From Prochlorococcus marinus str. MIT 0919 (GTDB taxonomy: Bacteria; Cyanobacteriota; Cyanobacteriia; PCC-6307; Cyanobiaceae): 64,000 bases of DNA. The translations under genes were made by a program, and so were the position numbers. Below the pieces are notes generated by a model. It was not told the origin of the DNA and ran no database searches. It worked only from the letters and a program-made list of their open reading frames with translations. Shown piece after piece: positions 51,552 through 60,420 of this stretch. Positions within the stretch are counted from its first letter, which is position 1. The number at the start of each line of letters is the position of its first letter. The DNA lies in the NCBI RefSeq assembly GCF_027359375.1, contig NZ_CP114779.1, forward strand, positions 434,001 through 498,000. Reading direction: 5' to 3'.

Positions 51552-51620
51552 ATTTATTTATGCTATCTCTATCATGCATATAAGTAACAAAAGAAAGGCA
51601 ATCAGGCAGGGTTAACTAAA

Positions 51621-51640
51621 AAAAATAAATATTTATTTTT
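51621..51640. repeat. Perfect 20-bp A/T palindrome after clpC
   Basis: AAAAATAAAT followed by its exact complement ATTTATTTTT lies 70 bp after the clpC stop and 40 bp before the hydrolase start. It could form an A/U stem ending a transcript or serve as a promoter-region element. In AT-rich DNA chance is possible. Confidence 0.45.
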
Positions 51641-51680
51641 CTCTATTTGACTGTTTATTAAAAATTTAAATCTATTGAAT

Positions 51681-52565
51681 ATGAATGAGTTTTTAGAAGT
51701 GCCTAACAATCGAAGCTACTTAAACGAAGTGAAATCTTTACTTTTAGATCCTTTAGCAAAGGAATTAGCGGCCAAAGTAGAATGGGTGGAATTAAAGAAT
51801 ATATCCTTAGAGAGCGAAGAGCCTTATCCAGTAGTAATAACGGGCAAGGGTTCGCCTGTTTTGCTTATCCATGGATTTGATAGTTGCTTTCTTGAATACC
51901 GGAGATTAGTACCCTATCTTGAAAATTCACACCAATTAATAATCCCTGATCTTTATGGCTTTGGCTTTAGTCCTCGTCCTAAAAATAGTGAATTTGATAA
52001 GAAGAAAATTATATTTCATTTAAATCAAGTGATCGAAAATATAACTTCCAAATCACAAATAGGAATTATTGGAGCATCAATGGGAGGAGGTATAGCAATG
52101 GAATTGGCAAGGCAAAAGCATTCCAAAATAAACCGACTCATGTTGTTGTCACCAGCTGGTCTCACAGGAAATCCTAAGCCAATACCAAAACCTTTCGATC
52201 GATTAGGAGTATGTATTCTAAGAAATAAATACGTTAGGAAGCAATTGTGCATGAAGGCTTTTGCCGATCCAAAAAAAAGCGTGGGGGAAGCAGAAGAACA
52301 AATTGCTTCTATACATATAAAAGCTTCAGGTTGGGCAAGGTCTCTCTCTGCATTCGCACGGTCAGGGGGTATAGCCAATTGTGGAAGTCCACTCCCAAAA
52401 CAACCTATTAGTATTTTATGGGGGAAAGAGGATAGAATCCTTGGAAGAAAAGAAAAAGAAGCAGTTAAAAAATTAATCAACTGTCAACATGAGGAAATTA
52501 AAAACTGTGGCCATTTACCTCATTTAGATGCACCTCAATATGTTGCAAAAACATGGCTGAATTAA
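51681..52565 (+). CDS. Alpha/beta hydrolase
   Basis: This 294-residue alpha/beta hydrolase has the oxyanion segment PVLLIHGFDSC, the nucleophile elbow GASMGGG with its Ser, an aspartate region ISILWGKEDRILG and the terminal histidine CGHLPHLDAPQ. The catalytic triad is complete. It resembles the cyanobacterial esterase/haloperoxidase-like hydrolases of unknown substrate. The ATG at 51681 is preferred to the TTG two codons earlier. It is followed after 31 bp by a DUF2993 protein. Confidence 0.83.
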   Translation: MNEFLEVPNNRSYLNEVKSLLLDPLAKELAAKVEWVELKNISLESEEPYPVVITGKGSPVLLIHGFDSCFLEYRRLVPYLENSHQLIIPDLYGFGFSPRPKNSEFDKKKIIFHLNQVIENITSKSQIGIIGASMGGGIAMELARQKHSKINRLMLLSPAGLTGNPKPIPKPFDRLGVCILRNKYVRKQLCMKAFADPKKSVGEAEEQIASIHIKASGWARSLSAFARSGGIANCGSPLPKQPISILWGKEDRILGRKEKEAVKKLINCQHEEIKNCGHLPHLDAPQYVAKTWLN

Positions 52566-52596
52566 TTCCTATTCACAAAATAAAAAATCATAAAAC

Positions 52597-53202
52597 ATGA
52601 AATCTCTCATAGAGGCTGGTCTTAAGTATTGGGTGATAAAACAATGCATCTCAATAGGCAAAATAAATTTAAAAATAAATAGCTCTACTTTGAGCATATT
52701 GAAAGGGGCTATACCTATGGTTTCATTAGAAGCTAGCTCTATTAACTTTAGGAATATAATAATTGATAAAATTTTTATAAATGCAAAAAATATAAAATTA
52801 AAATTTATCATCAGGAAAGGAAAGCCTAGTGTAGAGCTATTAGAAAATTTCTTTCTGAAATTTACAATATCATTCACAAGTGATCAGATAAATAATATTT
52901 GCCTAAGTGAAGACTGGAAATCTTTGGGTGATTTTTTTACTACAGAATTTTTCCTCGACTCTACCTTTAAAAAAATAGAAATAGATGATAATTTGTTTAA
53001 AGTCAAAGTATTAAGTAATGAAAGCAATCAAATGATTGAAAAGCTTCTGAAAATTGATATTAAATCTGGGAAATTAAATTTCACTGATATAGATAGCAAC
53101 AAAAATTCAATCCTACCTATTGATAAATCAATAAAAGTAAATATATTTAATTTCAATCAAAAAACCCTAACACTAGGTTGCACATCTGAAGTAACGATCT
53201 AG
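52597..53202 (+). CDS. DUF2993 family protein
   Basis: This 201-residue protein resembles the LmeA/DUF2993 family: an N-terminal segment (MKSLIEAGLKYWVI), then a repeated strand pattern (GAIPMVSLEASSINFRNIII, then KNIKLKFIIRKG). Family members bind phospholipid and belong to the tubular lipid-binding fold; in cyanobacteria the function is unknown. It is AT- and Lys/Ile/Asn-rich. It converges with cdsA 16 bp away. The assignment rests on pattern. Confidence 0.55.
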   Translation: MKSLIEAGLKYWVIKQCISIGKINLKINSSTLSILKGAIPMVSLEASSINFRNIIIDKIFINAKNIKLKFIIRKGKPSVELLENFFLKFTISFTSDQINNICLSEDWKSLGDFFTTEFFLDSTFKKIEIDDNLFKVKVLSNESNQMIEKLLKIDIKSGKLNFTDIDSNKNSILPIDKSIKVNIFNFNQKTLTLGCTSEVTI

Positions 53203-53217
53203 AAGAAAATATCCTTT

Positions 53218-54102
53218 TCAAGTAATAACTGAAGTAATAAATATAAATACATGGTAAACAATGGCTGGAGTAAAGAGATAACTATCAATCCTATCTAATA
53301 TTCCACCATGACCAGGGAGAACATCTCCTGAGTCTTTCAATCCAGCATCTCTTTTCATCATCGATTCAGTTAAATCTCCTACCAAAGCAAAGAAAGCAAC
53401 CAGAATGCCTAGCAAAGCTCCAGCCAGCAAGCCTAAACGCCATTGAAAAATCAGACCTGACATAGCACCTACTGTAATAGCTGAAAACAACCCACCAATT
53501 GCACCCTCGATAGTCTTAGAAGGAGAAATTGGGGAAAGCCTATGCTTCCCAAAACTCCTGCCGAAGAAATAAGATCCAATATCACATGCAACAATCATCA
53601 AACATGTTGAAAGAGTTATAGCCATTCCTATGCTCATAAATGTAGAGGTATGGGCTATTAACGGTGAAAGATCTGTCGTCAAGCCATAATCAACAAGGTT
53701 TCTTAATTTAATCCAATAGCTTGGCAGGAACCCAAGATAAAAAAGTCCAAATATCGATGCAGCAATGTCTGCAATGGAACCAGTCTTTGGTTGCAAAAGC
53801 AACCAGCCACATATAGCAGCACCACTAAGTGGTAAAACACCTGCAGACGCAATCCCCGGGAGTCCTTTAGCTATACCTAAGTGAGTTGAAATAAGGAGTA
53901 ATTGACAGGCTAAAAGAGTAGTTTTAGTTGCTGGTCGAATACCAGTAAATTCGGCCATTCTAAAAAATTCAAGTAAAGCAAGATGTACTATTACGCATAA
54001 AGAAAAAGTAAACCACCAACCTCCAAGCAAAACTATTAACAATCCAAACATACCTATAACAAATCCACTCACAATTCTTTTACTTGAGAGACCAGAATGC
54101 AT
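53218..54102 (-). CDS. cdsA: Phosphatidate cytidylyltransferase
   Basis: This 294-residue integral membrane enzyme makes CDP-diacylglycerol, the precursor of phosphatidylglycerol. About seven to eight spans are visible. The C-terminal signature (SPSKTIEGAIGG, VGDLTESMMKRDAG and GDVLPGHGGILDRIDS) holds the metal-binding aspartates. Its ATG overlaps the upstream decarboxylase stop by one base, so the two are co-transcribed. Confidence 0.94.
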   Translation of the reverse strand: MHSGLSSKRIVSGFVIGMFGLLIVLLGGWWFTFSLCVIVHLALLEFFRMAEFTGIRPATKTTLLACQLLLISTHLGIAKGLPGIASAGVLPLSGAAICGWLLLQPKTGSIADIAASIFGLFYLGFLPSYWIKLRNLVDYGLTTDLSPLIAHTSTFMSIGMAITLSTCLMIVACDIGSYFFGRSFGKHRLSPISPSKTIEGAIGGLFSAITVGAMSGLIFQWRLGLLAGALLGILVAFFALVGDLTESMMKRDAGLKDSGDVLPGHGGILDRIDSYLFTPAIVYHVFIFITSVIT

Positions 54103-55499
54103 TAGGAAACAACTCTCACTTGTAGAGGTATCTGATTAGGCCAAAATTTATGCTGTCCTAGCATCCAATTAATACGTTGTTGGTCTAACAACTCACCAGG
54201 AATGAGAACTGGTATACCTGGAGGATAAGGGCAAACCAAATCAGCCGAAACCAGGCCTTCAGCTTCATTTAACATAACTAAATTAGAATTTGAATTATAA
54301 GCCAAAGAACATGACATGGAAGGGTGGGACAACAAAGGAAAATTAGGTCCTGGGAAAGGAGGATAAGTTTTAGGTGAAGTGTTATCTAAAAGAAGTTTAT
54401 ACCAGCATTTTTTCATTGCATGAGCCAAACCTTTAAGGGGGTTGAACCCTAAGCAAAAAGTAAGGGTCCCAGGCTCAGGGAGTTCGCCAATAATTCCGTG
54501 TTTAATAAACCATTTATCTGCATCAAACCCACAAATCCCATGATAAGAACTATGCAGAACCAAACGAAGAGGGTCATCATTCTTTAGCAATGGCAGCCCT
54601 AAATTTTTAAGTCTTAAAAAAACATCTCTAGCATCATCAATCTGAGAGCTTAAATTCCTTTTTCCAGATCTACTAGTTAGCTCCTTAAGTGCCAATTCAC
54701 AAGAAGCCAATAATAATGAACTAGGACTAGTGGTTTGAAGGAGGCCTAAACATCTTGATATCACAGACGGATCAACCAATTGACCTTGCGACCAAAGAAC
54801 TGCTGTTTGCACAATTCCTTGAGCTGATTTATGAAGTGAGTTAACAACAAGATCTGCGCCAGCTTTAAGTGCGGATACTGGAAGGCCTTTATCTATGTCA
54901 CTAGCAAAATATGTGCCATGGGCCTCATCAACTAAGACTTTTAAGCCTTGCTTATGAAGGCGTTTTATAAGAATAGAAAGCTCTGAAGAGTAGCCATGAT
55001 ACGTTGGATTAATTAATACCGCAGCTGTTATATCTAATTTACAAGAGGAAGTTAGTTTTAGTACTTTGTTTAGCCAATCTATATCAGGGGGGTAAGCATG
55101 ACCTCGGTCTGATAAATAAGGTATATCAAATAATACAGGAACTATATCTCCCAAAACACATGCTTGTATAAGACTCCTGTGAGCATTGCGTGGCATCAAG
55201 ATAGCTTCTCCTGGTTTAGCAATTGCCAAAAGAGAAGCTTGAAGCAACCCTGTCGCACCATTAACTCCATACCAACAATGATCCGCTCCAAAAACCTTTG
55301 CGGATTCATCCTGACTAACAGCAATAGCACCTATAGAGCAAAGAGGACCTCCAATATCGAGTAATTCAGGTAAATCCCAGATCCCTGGGCGTTTTCGCAA
55401 AAGTCTCCTTAAATCAGTAGGCAATGCGAAACCTCTCCCATGTGCAGGTAAGAAGAGATTTTTGCCTCTTTTATATGTGAGGAGATCTGATATCTTCAT
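54102..55499 (-). CDS. Orn/Lys/Arg decarboxylase, class III PLP fold
   Basis: This 465-residue PLP decarboxylase has the AAT-like fold: NGATGLLQAS near residue 80, DEAHGTYF with the cofactor Asp191 and His194, and the Schiff-base lysine Lys224 in NSLHKSAQG. It is much shorter than E. coli LdcC/SpeC (about 700) because the wing domain is absent. This shorter form, resembling B. subtilis SpeA/YaaO, occurs in cyanobacteria. Whether it acts on arginine, lysine or ornithine cannot be read from the sequence. Confidence 0.86.
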   Translation of the reverse strand: MKISDLLTYKRGKNLFLPAHGRGFALPTDLRRLLRKRPGIWDLPELLDIGGPLCSIGAIAVSQDESAKVFGADHCWYGVNGATGLLQASLLAIAKPGEAILMPRNAHRSLIQACVLGDIVPVLFDIPYLSDRGHAYPPDIDWLNKVLKLTSSCKLDITAAVLINPTYHGYSSELSILIKRLHKQGLKVLVDEAHGTYFASDIDKGLPVSALKAGADLVVNSLHKSAQGIVQTAVLWSQGQLVDPSVISRCLGLLQTTSPSSLLLASCELALKELTSRSGKRNLSSQIDDARDVFLRLKNLGLPLLKNDDPLRLVLHSSYHGICGFDADKWFIKHGIIGELPEPGTLTFCLGFNPLKGLAHAMKKCWYKLLLDNTSPKTYPPFPGPNFPLLSHPSMSCSLAYNSNSNLVMLNEAEGLVSADLVCPYPPGIPVLIPGELLDQQRINWMLGQHKFWPNQIPLQVRVVS

Positions 55500-55599
55500 A
55501 GGCCCATAGTGGTGCTACTTTTAACTGTGTACCAAACAAAGGTTTACTACATTAAAATCTCCGAAGAAATTTCTCCAATTAATAAAGAATCTAAATTAA

Positions 55600-57246
55600 A
55601 TGCGTTATAACCCTAAACGAGATTTTGCATGGTTGATAGTCCAACCATGGATATGGATACCAAGGCTCTTACAAATAATTGGCTCAATAACTATTTTTAT
55701 AATTAGTTTCTTAATACATAGTGGAAGTAAAGATTTAAAAAAGCAGAAACAACTAGCAAAAGACCTCTTAAAAAGACTTACAAATCTAGGTCCATGTTTT
55801 ATAAAAGTTGGCCAAGCCCTTTCTACAAGGCCAGATTTAATAAGCAAAGACTGGCTAGAAGAACTAACAAAACTTCAGGACGACTTGCCAGCTTTCGAGC
55901 ACGCAAAAGCAATTCAAATAATTGAAAAAGAACTTGGGAATAATATAAACAATCTTTTTAAAATATTTCCAAGCGAACCAATTGCATCAGCAAGTCTTGG
56001 TGTTGTTTATAAAGCACAATTAAAAAATAATACTTATGTAGCTGTTAAAGTACAAAGGCCAGGCTTAAGCTATATCATTAGAAGAGATATAGTTATAATA
56101 AAATTACTAAGTTTTTTTGTTGGTCCATTATTACCCTTAAACCTGGGATTTAGTTTAAGTGAAATAATAGATGAATTTGGCATAAGCTTGTTTGAGGAAA
56201 TTGACTATGGAAAGGAAGCAGATAACGCTGAAAGGTTTGCATTACTATTCTCTAAAAATCCATCAATACGTATACCTATGGTTGAACGTATGTATTCCTC
56301 AGATATTATAATTACAACAAGTTGGATAGAAGGTATAAAACTAAAAGATAGAAGTTACTTAAAAGAAAACGAGATAGACCCCACAGCCATAATAAAAACT
56401 GCTGTAACGAGTGGTATACAGCAGTTACTCGAATTTGGTTATTTTCATGCAGATCCCCATCCTGGGAATATGTTTGCACTAAAGTCAAAATCTGGCGCGT
56501 CAGGTCTTCTTGCTTATATAGATTTCGGAATGATGGATTCAATTTCCGAAACAGATAGAATAACTCTAACTGGAGCCATCGTTCATCTCATAAATAAAGA
56601 TTTCCTCTCCCTTTCGAAAGATTTTCAGAAACTAGGTTTTCTTAGCCTAAATCAAAATCTAGAAAATATAGTCCCTGTTCTAAGGGAAGTTTTAGGTAGT
56701 GTTATAACTAAAGAAGTTAATTCTTTTAACCTTAAAAGCATAACTGACAAATTCTCAGAATTAATGTTTGAATACCCCTTTAGAGTGCCTGCTCGTTTTG
56801 CGTTAATTATTAGAGCTGTAGTAAGTCAAGAAGGTCTTGCTCTAAAGCTTGACCCAAGCTTTAAAATTCTAAGATTTGCTTATCCCTACATAGCAAAAAG
56901 ACTATTAATTGATCAGAATGAGGAAATGCTAGGAATCCTAATGGATGTGATTTTTGATAATGAGGATAATATACGTGTAGATAGACTTGAAGGCTTACTT
57001 GAAGTGTTGACTGAAGATACAAGAAATCCAGGATTAGAGTTACTTCCTGTAGCAAGAGATAGCCTCAAATTGCTTATAAGTGCAAAAGGCTCAAAAATAA
57101 GGAGAAAGTTTCTTCTTTCTATTATTAAAGATGATAAACTTAATACTTCAGACGTAAAAAATCTTCTGAAGTTAGTTCATAACAAATTCAACCTATCCTC
57201 TTTATTTAAAGGTATAATTAAGGAGTCTAATGCAATTACTATTTGA
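55600..57246 (+). CDS. ABC1/UbiB-family atypical kinase
   Basis: This 548-residue ABC1/AarF/UbiB protein has the family-specific KxGQ motif FIKVGQALSTRPDLI, the A-rich loop and ATP lysine (SASLGVVYKAQL, VAVKVQRPG), the catalytic HADPHPGNM and the metal-binding YIDFGMMD. Two hydrophobic stretches near the N-terminus (IIGSITIFIISFLI) suggest membrane association. Plastid and cyanobacterial members regulate quinone or prenyl-lipid metabolism. Confidence 0.9.
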   Translation: MRYNPKRDFAWLIVQPWIWIPRLLQIIGSITIFIISFLIHSGSKDLKKQKQLAKDLLKRLTNLGPCFIKVGQALSTRPDLISKDWLEELTKLQDDLPAFEHAKAIQIIEKELGNNINNLFKIFPSEPIASASLGVVYKAQLKNNTYVAVKVQRPGLSYIIRRDIVIIKLLSFFVGPLLPLNLGFSLSEIIDEFGISLFEEIDYGKEADNAERFALLFSKNPSIRIPMVERMYSSDIIITTSWIEGIKLKDRSYLKENEIDPTAIIKTAVTSGIQQLLEFGYFHADPHPGNMFALKSKSGASGLLAYIDFGMMDSISETDRITLTGAIVHLINKDFLSLSKDFQKLGFLSLNQNLENIVPVLREVLGSVITKEVNSFNLKSITDKFSELMFEYPFRVPARFALIIRAVVSQEGLALKLDPSFKILRFAYPYIAKRLLIDQNEEMLGILMDVIFDNEDNIRVDRLEGLLEVLTEDTRNPGLELLPVARDSLKLLISAKGSKIRRKFLLSIIKDDKLNTSDVKNLLKLVHNKFNLSSLFKGIIKESNAITI

Positions 57247-57312
57247 ATTATAATAGTAGAATTATCATGATATATAAGTTTTACATAATTAACTTATAAA
57301 ATAATGTAACCT

Positions 57313-58019
57313 ATGACTGAAAAACGTATTAAAAAAATAATCGCCGAGTCTGGCTTTTGTTCTAGGCGAGAGGCCGAGAAGTTTATAAGACAAAATAAAG
57401 TTTTAGTAAATGGAAAGATAGCAAAGCTAGGCAATAAAGCCAACCAAAATATAGATACCATAATCGTAGATAATTTTTCTATTCCTAAAAGTATTCCTCG
57501 AAAAGTATTTTTAATAAATAAACCTAAAGGGGTAATATGTAGCTGTAAAGACCCTCATGGAAGGAAGACTATAATAAACTTACTTCCAAGAGACCTAAGG
57601 GAGTGAATGTATCCTATAGGGAGGTTAGATTATCAAAGTAAAGGTGCTATTTTAATTACAAATGACGGCGAATTGACTCTTAGATTAACACACCCTAGGT
57701 ATAGTCATACTAAAACTTATCATGCATGGGTAAAAGGAATACCATGTAATGAAACAATCAAAAGTTGGGCTGAGGGTGTAATTCTTGAAAGCAAAAGAAC
57801 TCGAACAGCATGTCTAAAGGTTGTCAAAACTATGAAGCACAAACACTTCTTAAAATCGAATTAAAGGAAGGACGAAATAGGCAAATCCGCAAAGTAGCAG
57901 AGTTACTAGGGCATCCTGTAATAGACCTTCAGCGCATATCTATAGGAGAGATAAAGATAGAAGGCCTAAAGGAAGGATTTTGGCGAGAACTTACAAAAAA
58001 TGAAATATCACATCTGTAA
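57313..58019 (+). pseudogene. rluB: RluB/RsuA-type pseudouridine synthase, broken by stop and frameshift
   Basis: Three reading frames together encode one S4-domain pseudouridine synthase. Residues 1-97 (57313-57606) hold the S4 domain (RIKKIIAESGFCSRREAEKF) and the start of the catalytic domain (FLINKPKGVICSC). An in-frame TGA at 57604-57606 falls where the family has Gly (before MYPIGRLD). The catalytic Asp (GRLDYQSKGA) lies in the next piece from 57607. A second break, loss of one base in the A run at 57826-57829, shifts to the frame reading LLKIELKEGRNRQIRKVAELLGHP. Adding one A there restores the family sequence. It is either a recent pseudogene or two sequence errors. Confidence 0.88.
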
Positions 58020-58103
58020 AAAGTAAATTATATTTATGTTATGCTTTGCTTGAAATTTTAAACTCTCACAAAAAAGTTACAAGACTATGGAGCAATAAGA
58101 GAT

Positions 58104-58535
58104 ATGGAAAGCAACAAACAAAGGCTTTACGAATTGGGTAATATCATAAAAGAGAAGAGGGAGTCCTTAGGCTTTCCTAGGAGTGAACTTGCTGTTAAAA
58201 CTAAGGTTTCGGTAACAATAATACAAGCTTTAGAAAATGGTTGGTTTTCCCAACTGCCTAAAACAAAGTATCTGCCAAAGATGATTATTAGGCTAGGCAA
58301 AGAGCTTGGTATTGAAACTAGTGTATTAAATGATCTTCTAGCAGATGAAATAAGTAATTCCAAAGAAAAAAACATGCCTTTTTTTACACCTTCTAGCATA
58401 GATATATTTACAACATGGCAAGGAAGTTTGTTTTATCTTATTGCTATTCTAATCAGTTTTTTATTAATAAATAAATACCACACTTATCTTTCGGAGAATC
58501 AAGCACATACAAATATTCCCATAATATTAGAGTAG
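58104..58535 (+). CDS. RodZ-like helix-turn-helix membrane protein
   Basis: This 143-residue protein has an N-terminal helix-turn-helix of the HTH_25/RodZ type (LGNIIKEKRESLGFPRSELA, then VSVTIIQALENGWFSQLP). One transmembrane span follows (LFYLIAILISFLLIN). Only about 20 residues follow the membrane, so the periplasmic domain of RodZ is missing. RodZ links MreB to the envelope in rod-shaped cells; a role in coccoid Prochlorococcus is unclear. It converges with malQ 7 bp away. Confidence 0.7.
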   Translation: MESNKQRLYELGNIIKEKRESLGFPRSELAVKTKVSVTIIQALENGWFSQLPKTKYLPKMIIRLGKELGIETSVLNDLLADEISNSKEKNMPFFTPSSIDIFTTWQGSLFYLIAILISFLLINKYHTYLSENQAHTNIPIILE

Positions 58536-58541
58536 GTTGTA

Positions 58542-60086
58542 TTAATTCAATAAAGAATATACATTCTCAAATTGACGATCACAATTTCTACCTAAATCGC
58601 CATAATCTTTAAGTGCAGTAAAAAGCTCTTCATCAAATTTATTTAATCTCCATTTCCAATTACCTGAGATAGTTCCTGGTATGTTAAAGCGTGCCTTATC
58701 ATCTAATGATAATAAGTCCTGAATAGGAGCAATAAATAAGCATGCCTTTGTTCTCAATCCAACTTCTATCAATTTCCAGGGAGGAGACGCAATATCTGAT
58801 TGCAAGTAATTAGATACACTGTTTTTAACATCATCCCCGGCACTTGACCACCAACTTAAAGTTGTCGGATTGTCATGTGTTCCGGTATACACAACAGATC
58901 GATATCTATTAATATTCTCAGGCAAGTAAGGGTTCCCTGAGTTGCCGTCAAATGCAAATTGAAGAATTTTCATCCCTGGCAAATCAAAGAAATCACGAAG
59001 CAATTCAACATCCTGCGTAATGATGCCTAGGTCCTCTGCTACTAAAGGAAGTTTGAAATTATTGTCAAGAAAGAGACTCTTTAGCAATTTCAGTCCTGGC
59101 GAAGGAAACCAGTAACCATCTTGAGCAGTATTATGATTGCCAGGGACTGCCCAAAATCCTTTTAAAGCACGAAAGTGATCTATTCGCAATAAGTCAAATT
59201 GAGCCCATTGCCTTAAAACTCTTTTCCTCCACCAATTGAAATGAGTTTTTTTATGCATTTTCCACCTATAAACAGGCGTCCCCCAAAGTTGCCCTGTTTC
59301 AGAGAAATAATCGGGAGGAACTCCACTTTGCTTATATAGACTTCCATCAGAGAGTACTGAAAACAAAGATCTATTAGCCCAAACATCTGCACTATCACGC
59401 GAAACATAGAAAGGCAAATCTCCGAAAAGCAGTACACCAGAATCTTTTGCCAAGGTTTTAATTTTTAACCATTGACGTTCTAAATGCCATTGCAGCAAAA
59501 AGTGTTCTAATAACTTATCTTTGTATTTATGCTTTAGTTTATTTAGTTCTTTTTTATTATGAGAAGCAAAAGATTGGGGCCATTCCCACCATGGAAGTCC
59601 GGAATTCTGACGTTTTAATTCCATAAATAGAGCATGGTCTTCTAACCAAAACTGCTTAGACACCCAATTCTTAAATTCCTTGTGGAGAGATTCTCTTAAA
59701 CTTGTCCATTTTTCTCTTAATGCTTGGCCTAACTTTTCGCTGCGAAGATTAGCCAAGTCGAAATCTACCGAATTACAATATTCCTCTCCTTGGGTAAGTT
59801 CATCAAGAATAGTGGGAGAAAGAAAGCCATCAGCAACAAGGTCTTCTACATCAAGAAACCATGGATTTAAAGCAAAGCTAGATGGTGAACTATATGGTGA
59901 TCCAGTTTGATCAGCAGGTGATAAAGGTAATACCTGCCAAACACTAATGCCATTACTTGCTAATAATTTCAACCATTTTCTTGCTTCCTTGCCAAATCCA
60001 CCGCAAATGTTTGCATTAGGCAAAGCAGAAGGGTGGAGCAATACACCATGAAAACGTGGTTCATAGGGTATAGATGGTTTATCCAT
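58542..60086 (-). CDS. malQ: 4-alpha-glucanotransferase (amylomaltase)
   Basis: This 514-residue GH77 enzyme rearranges short maltodextrins in glycogen and maltose breakdown. WQVLPLSPADQTGSPYSSPS is the family start motif. The nucleophile Asp is in LLRIDHFRALKGFWAVP, the acid/base Glu in PLVAEDLGIIT, and the third Asp in YTGTHDNPTTLSWW. Length is normal for bacterial MalQ. It complements glgB and glk in this window. Confidence 0.95.
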   Translation of the reverse strand: MDKPSIPYEPRFHGVLLHPSALPNANICGGFGKEARKWLKLLASNGISVWQVLPLSPADQTGSPYSSPSSFALNPWFLDVEDLVADGFLSPTILDELTQGEEYCNSVDFDLANLRSEKLGQALREKWTSLRESLHKEFKNWVSKQFWLEDHALFMELKRQNSGLPWWEWPQSFASHNKKELNKLKHKYKDKLLEHFLLQWHLERQWLKIKTLAKDSGVLLFGDLPFYVSRDSADVWANRSLFSVLSDGSLYKQSGVPPDYFSETGQLWGTPVYRWKMHKKTHFNWWRKRVLRQWAQFDLLRIDHFRALKGFWAVPGNHNTAQDGYWFPSPGLKLLKSLFLDNNFKLPLVAEDLGIITQDVELLRDFFDLPGMKILQFAFDGNSGNPYLPENINRYRSVVYTGTHDNPTTLSWWSSAGDDVKNSVSNYLQSDIASPPWKLIEVGLRTKACLFIAPIQDLLSLDDKARFNIPGTISGNWKWRLNKFDEELFTALKDYGDLGRNCDRQFENVYSLLN

Positions 60087-60175
60087 TAGAAAGCAAAGTA
60101 AGAAACAAAACCTTGTTCACTTTTAATTTCATTTAATACCTATAATTATGGACTGAAAAGAGTTAAATTCAAGAA

Positions 60176-60346
60176 ATGCTATCGAAATATCCAGGAAGGT
60201 GCATACATTTCATAGGAGTAGTCTTACTTGGATTTTGGATTACACTCTTAACCTTAAATTTTCTTTCTAACAAGGAAAACAAAATTAACACAAATACATT
60301 GGAAAAACATCATACATTCGATGCATTTAACGTTATAAAAAATTAA
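60176..60346 (+). CDS. 56-residue single-span membrane protein, hypothetical
   Basis: This small open frame (ATG at 60176, TAA at 60344) encodes 56 residues with a basic start, one hydrophobic span (FIGVVLLGFWITLLTLNFL) and a polar tail. It lies in the 334-bp gap between malQ and the next minus-strand gene. The gap has no other gene candidate. The clean transmembrane pattern suggests a real small membrane protein. Conservation is unknown. Confidence 0.45.
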   Translation: MLSKYPGRCIHFIGVVLLGFWITLLTLNFLSNKENKINTNTLEKHHTFDAFNVIKN

Positions 60347-60420
60347 TCCAATAAAGACTTAGTCAGCAATTCTAATGTTCAGGTTATGAGCAGTGATCTT
60401 ATCTTATTTCTTTTGTTGTC

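Noticed and set aside
57820-57840. Programmed -1 frameshift in the broken rluB
   Set aside because: No slippery X-XXY-YYZ heptamer is in the reading frame, and the upstream stop would still block translation. A lost base in the A run explains it better.
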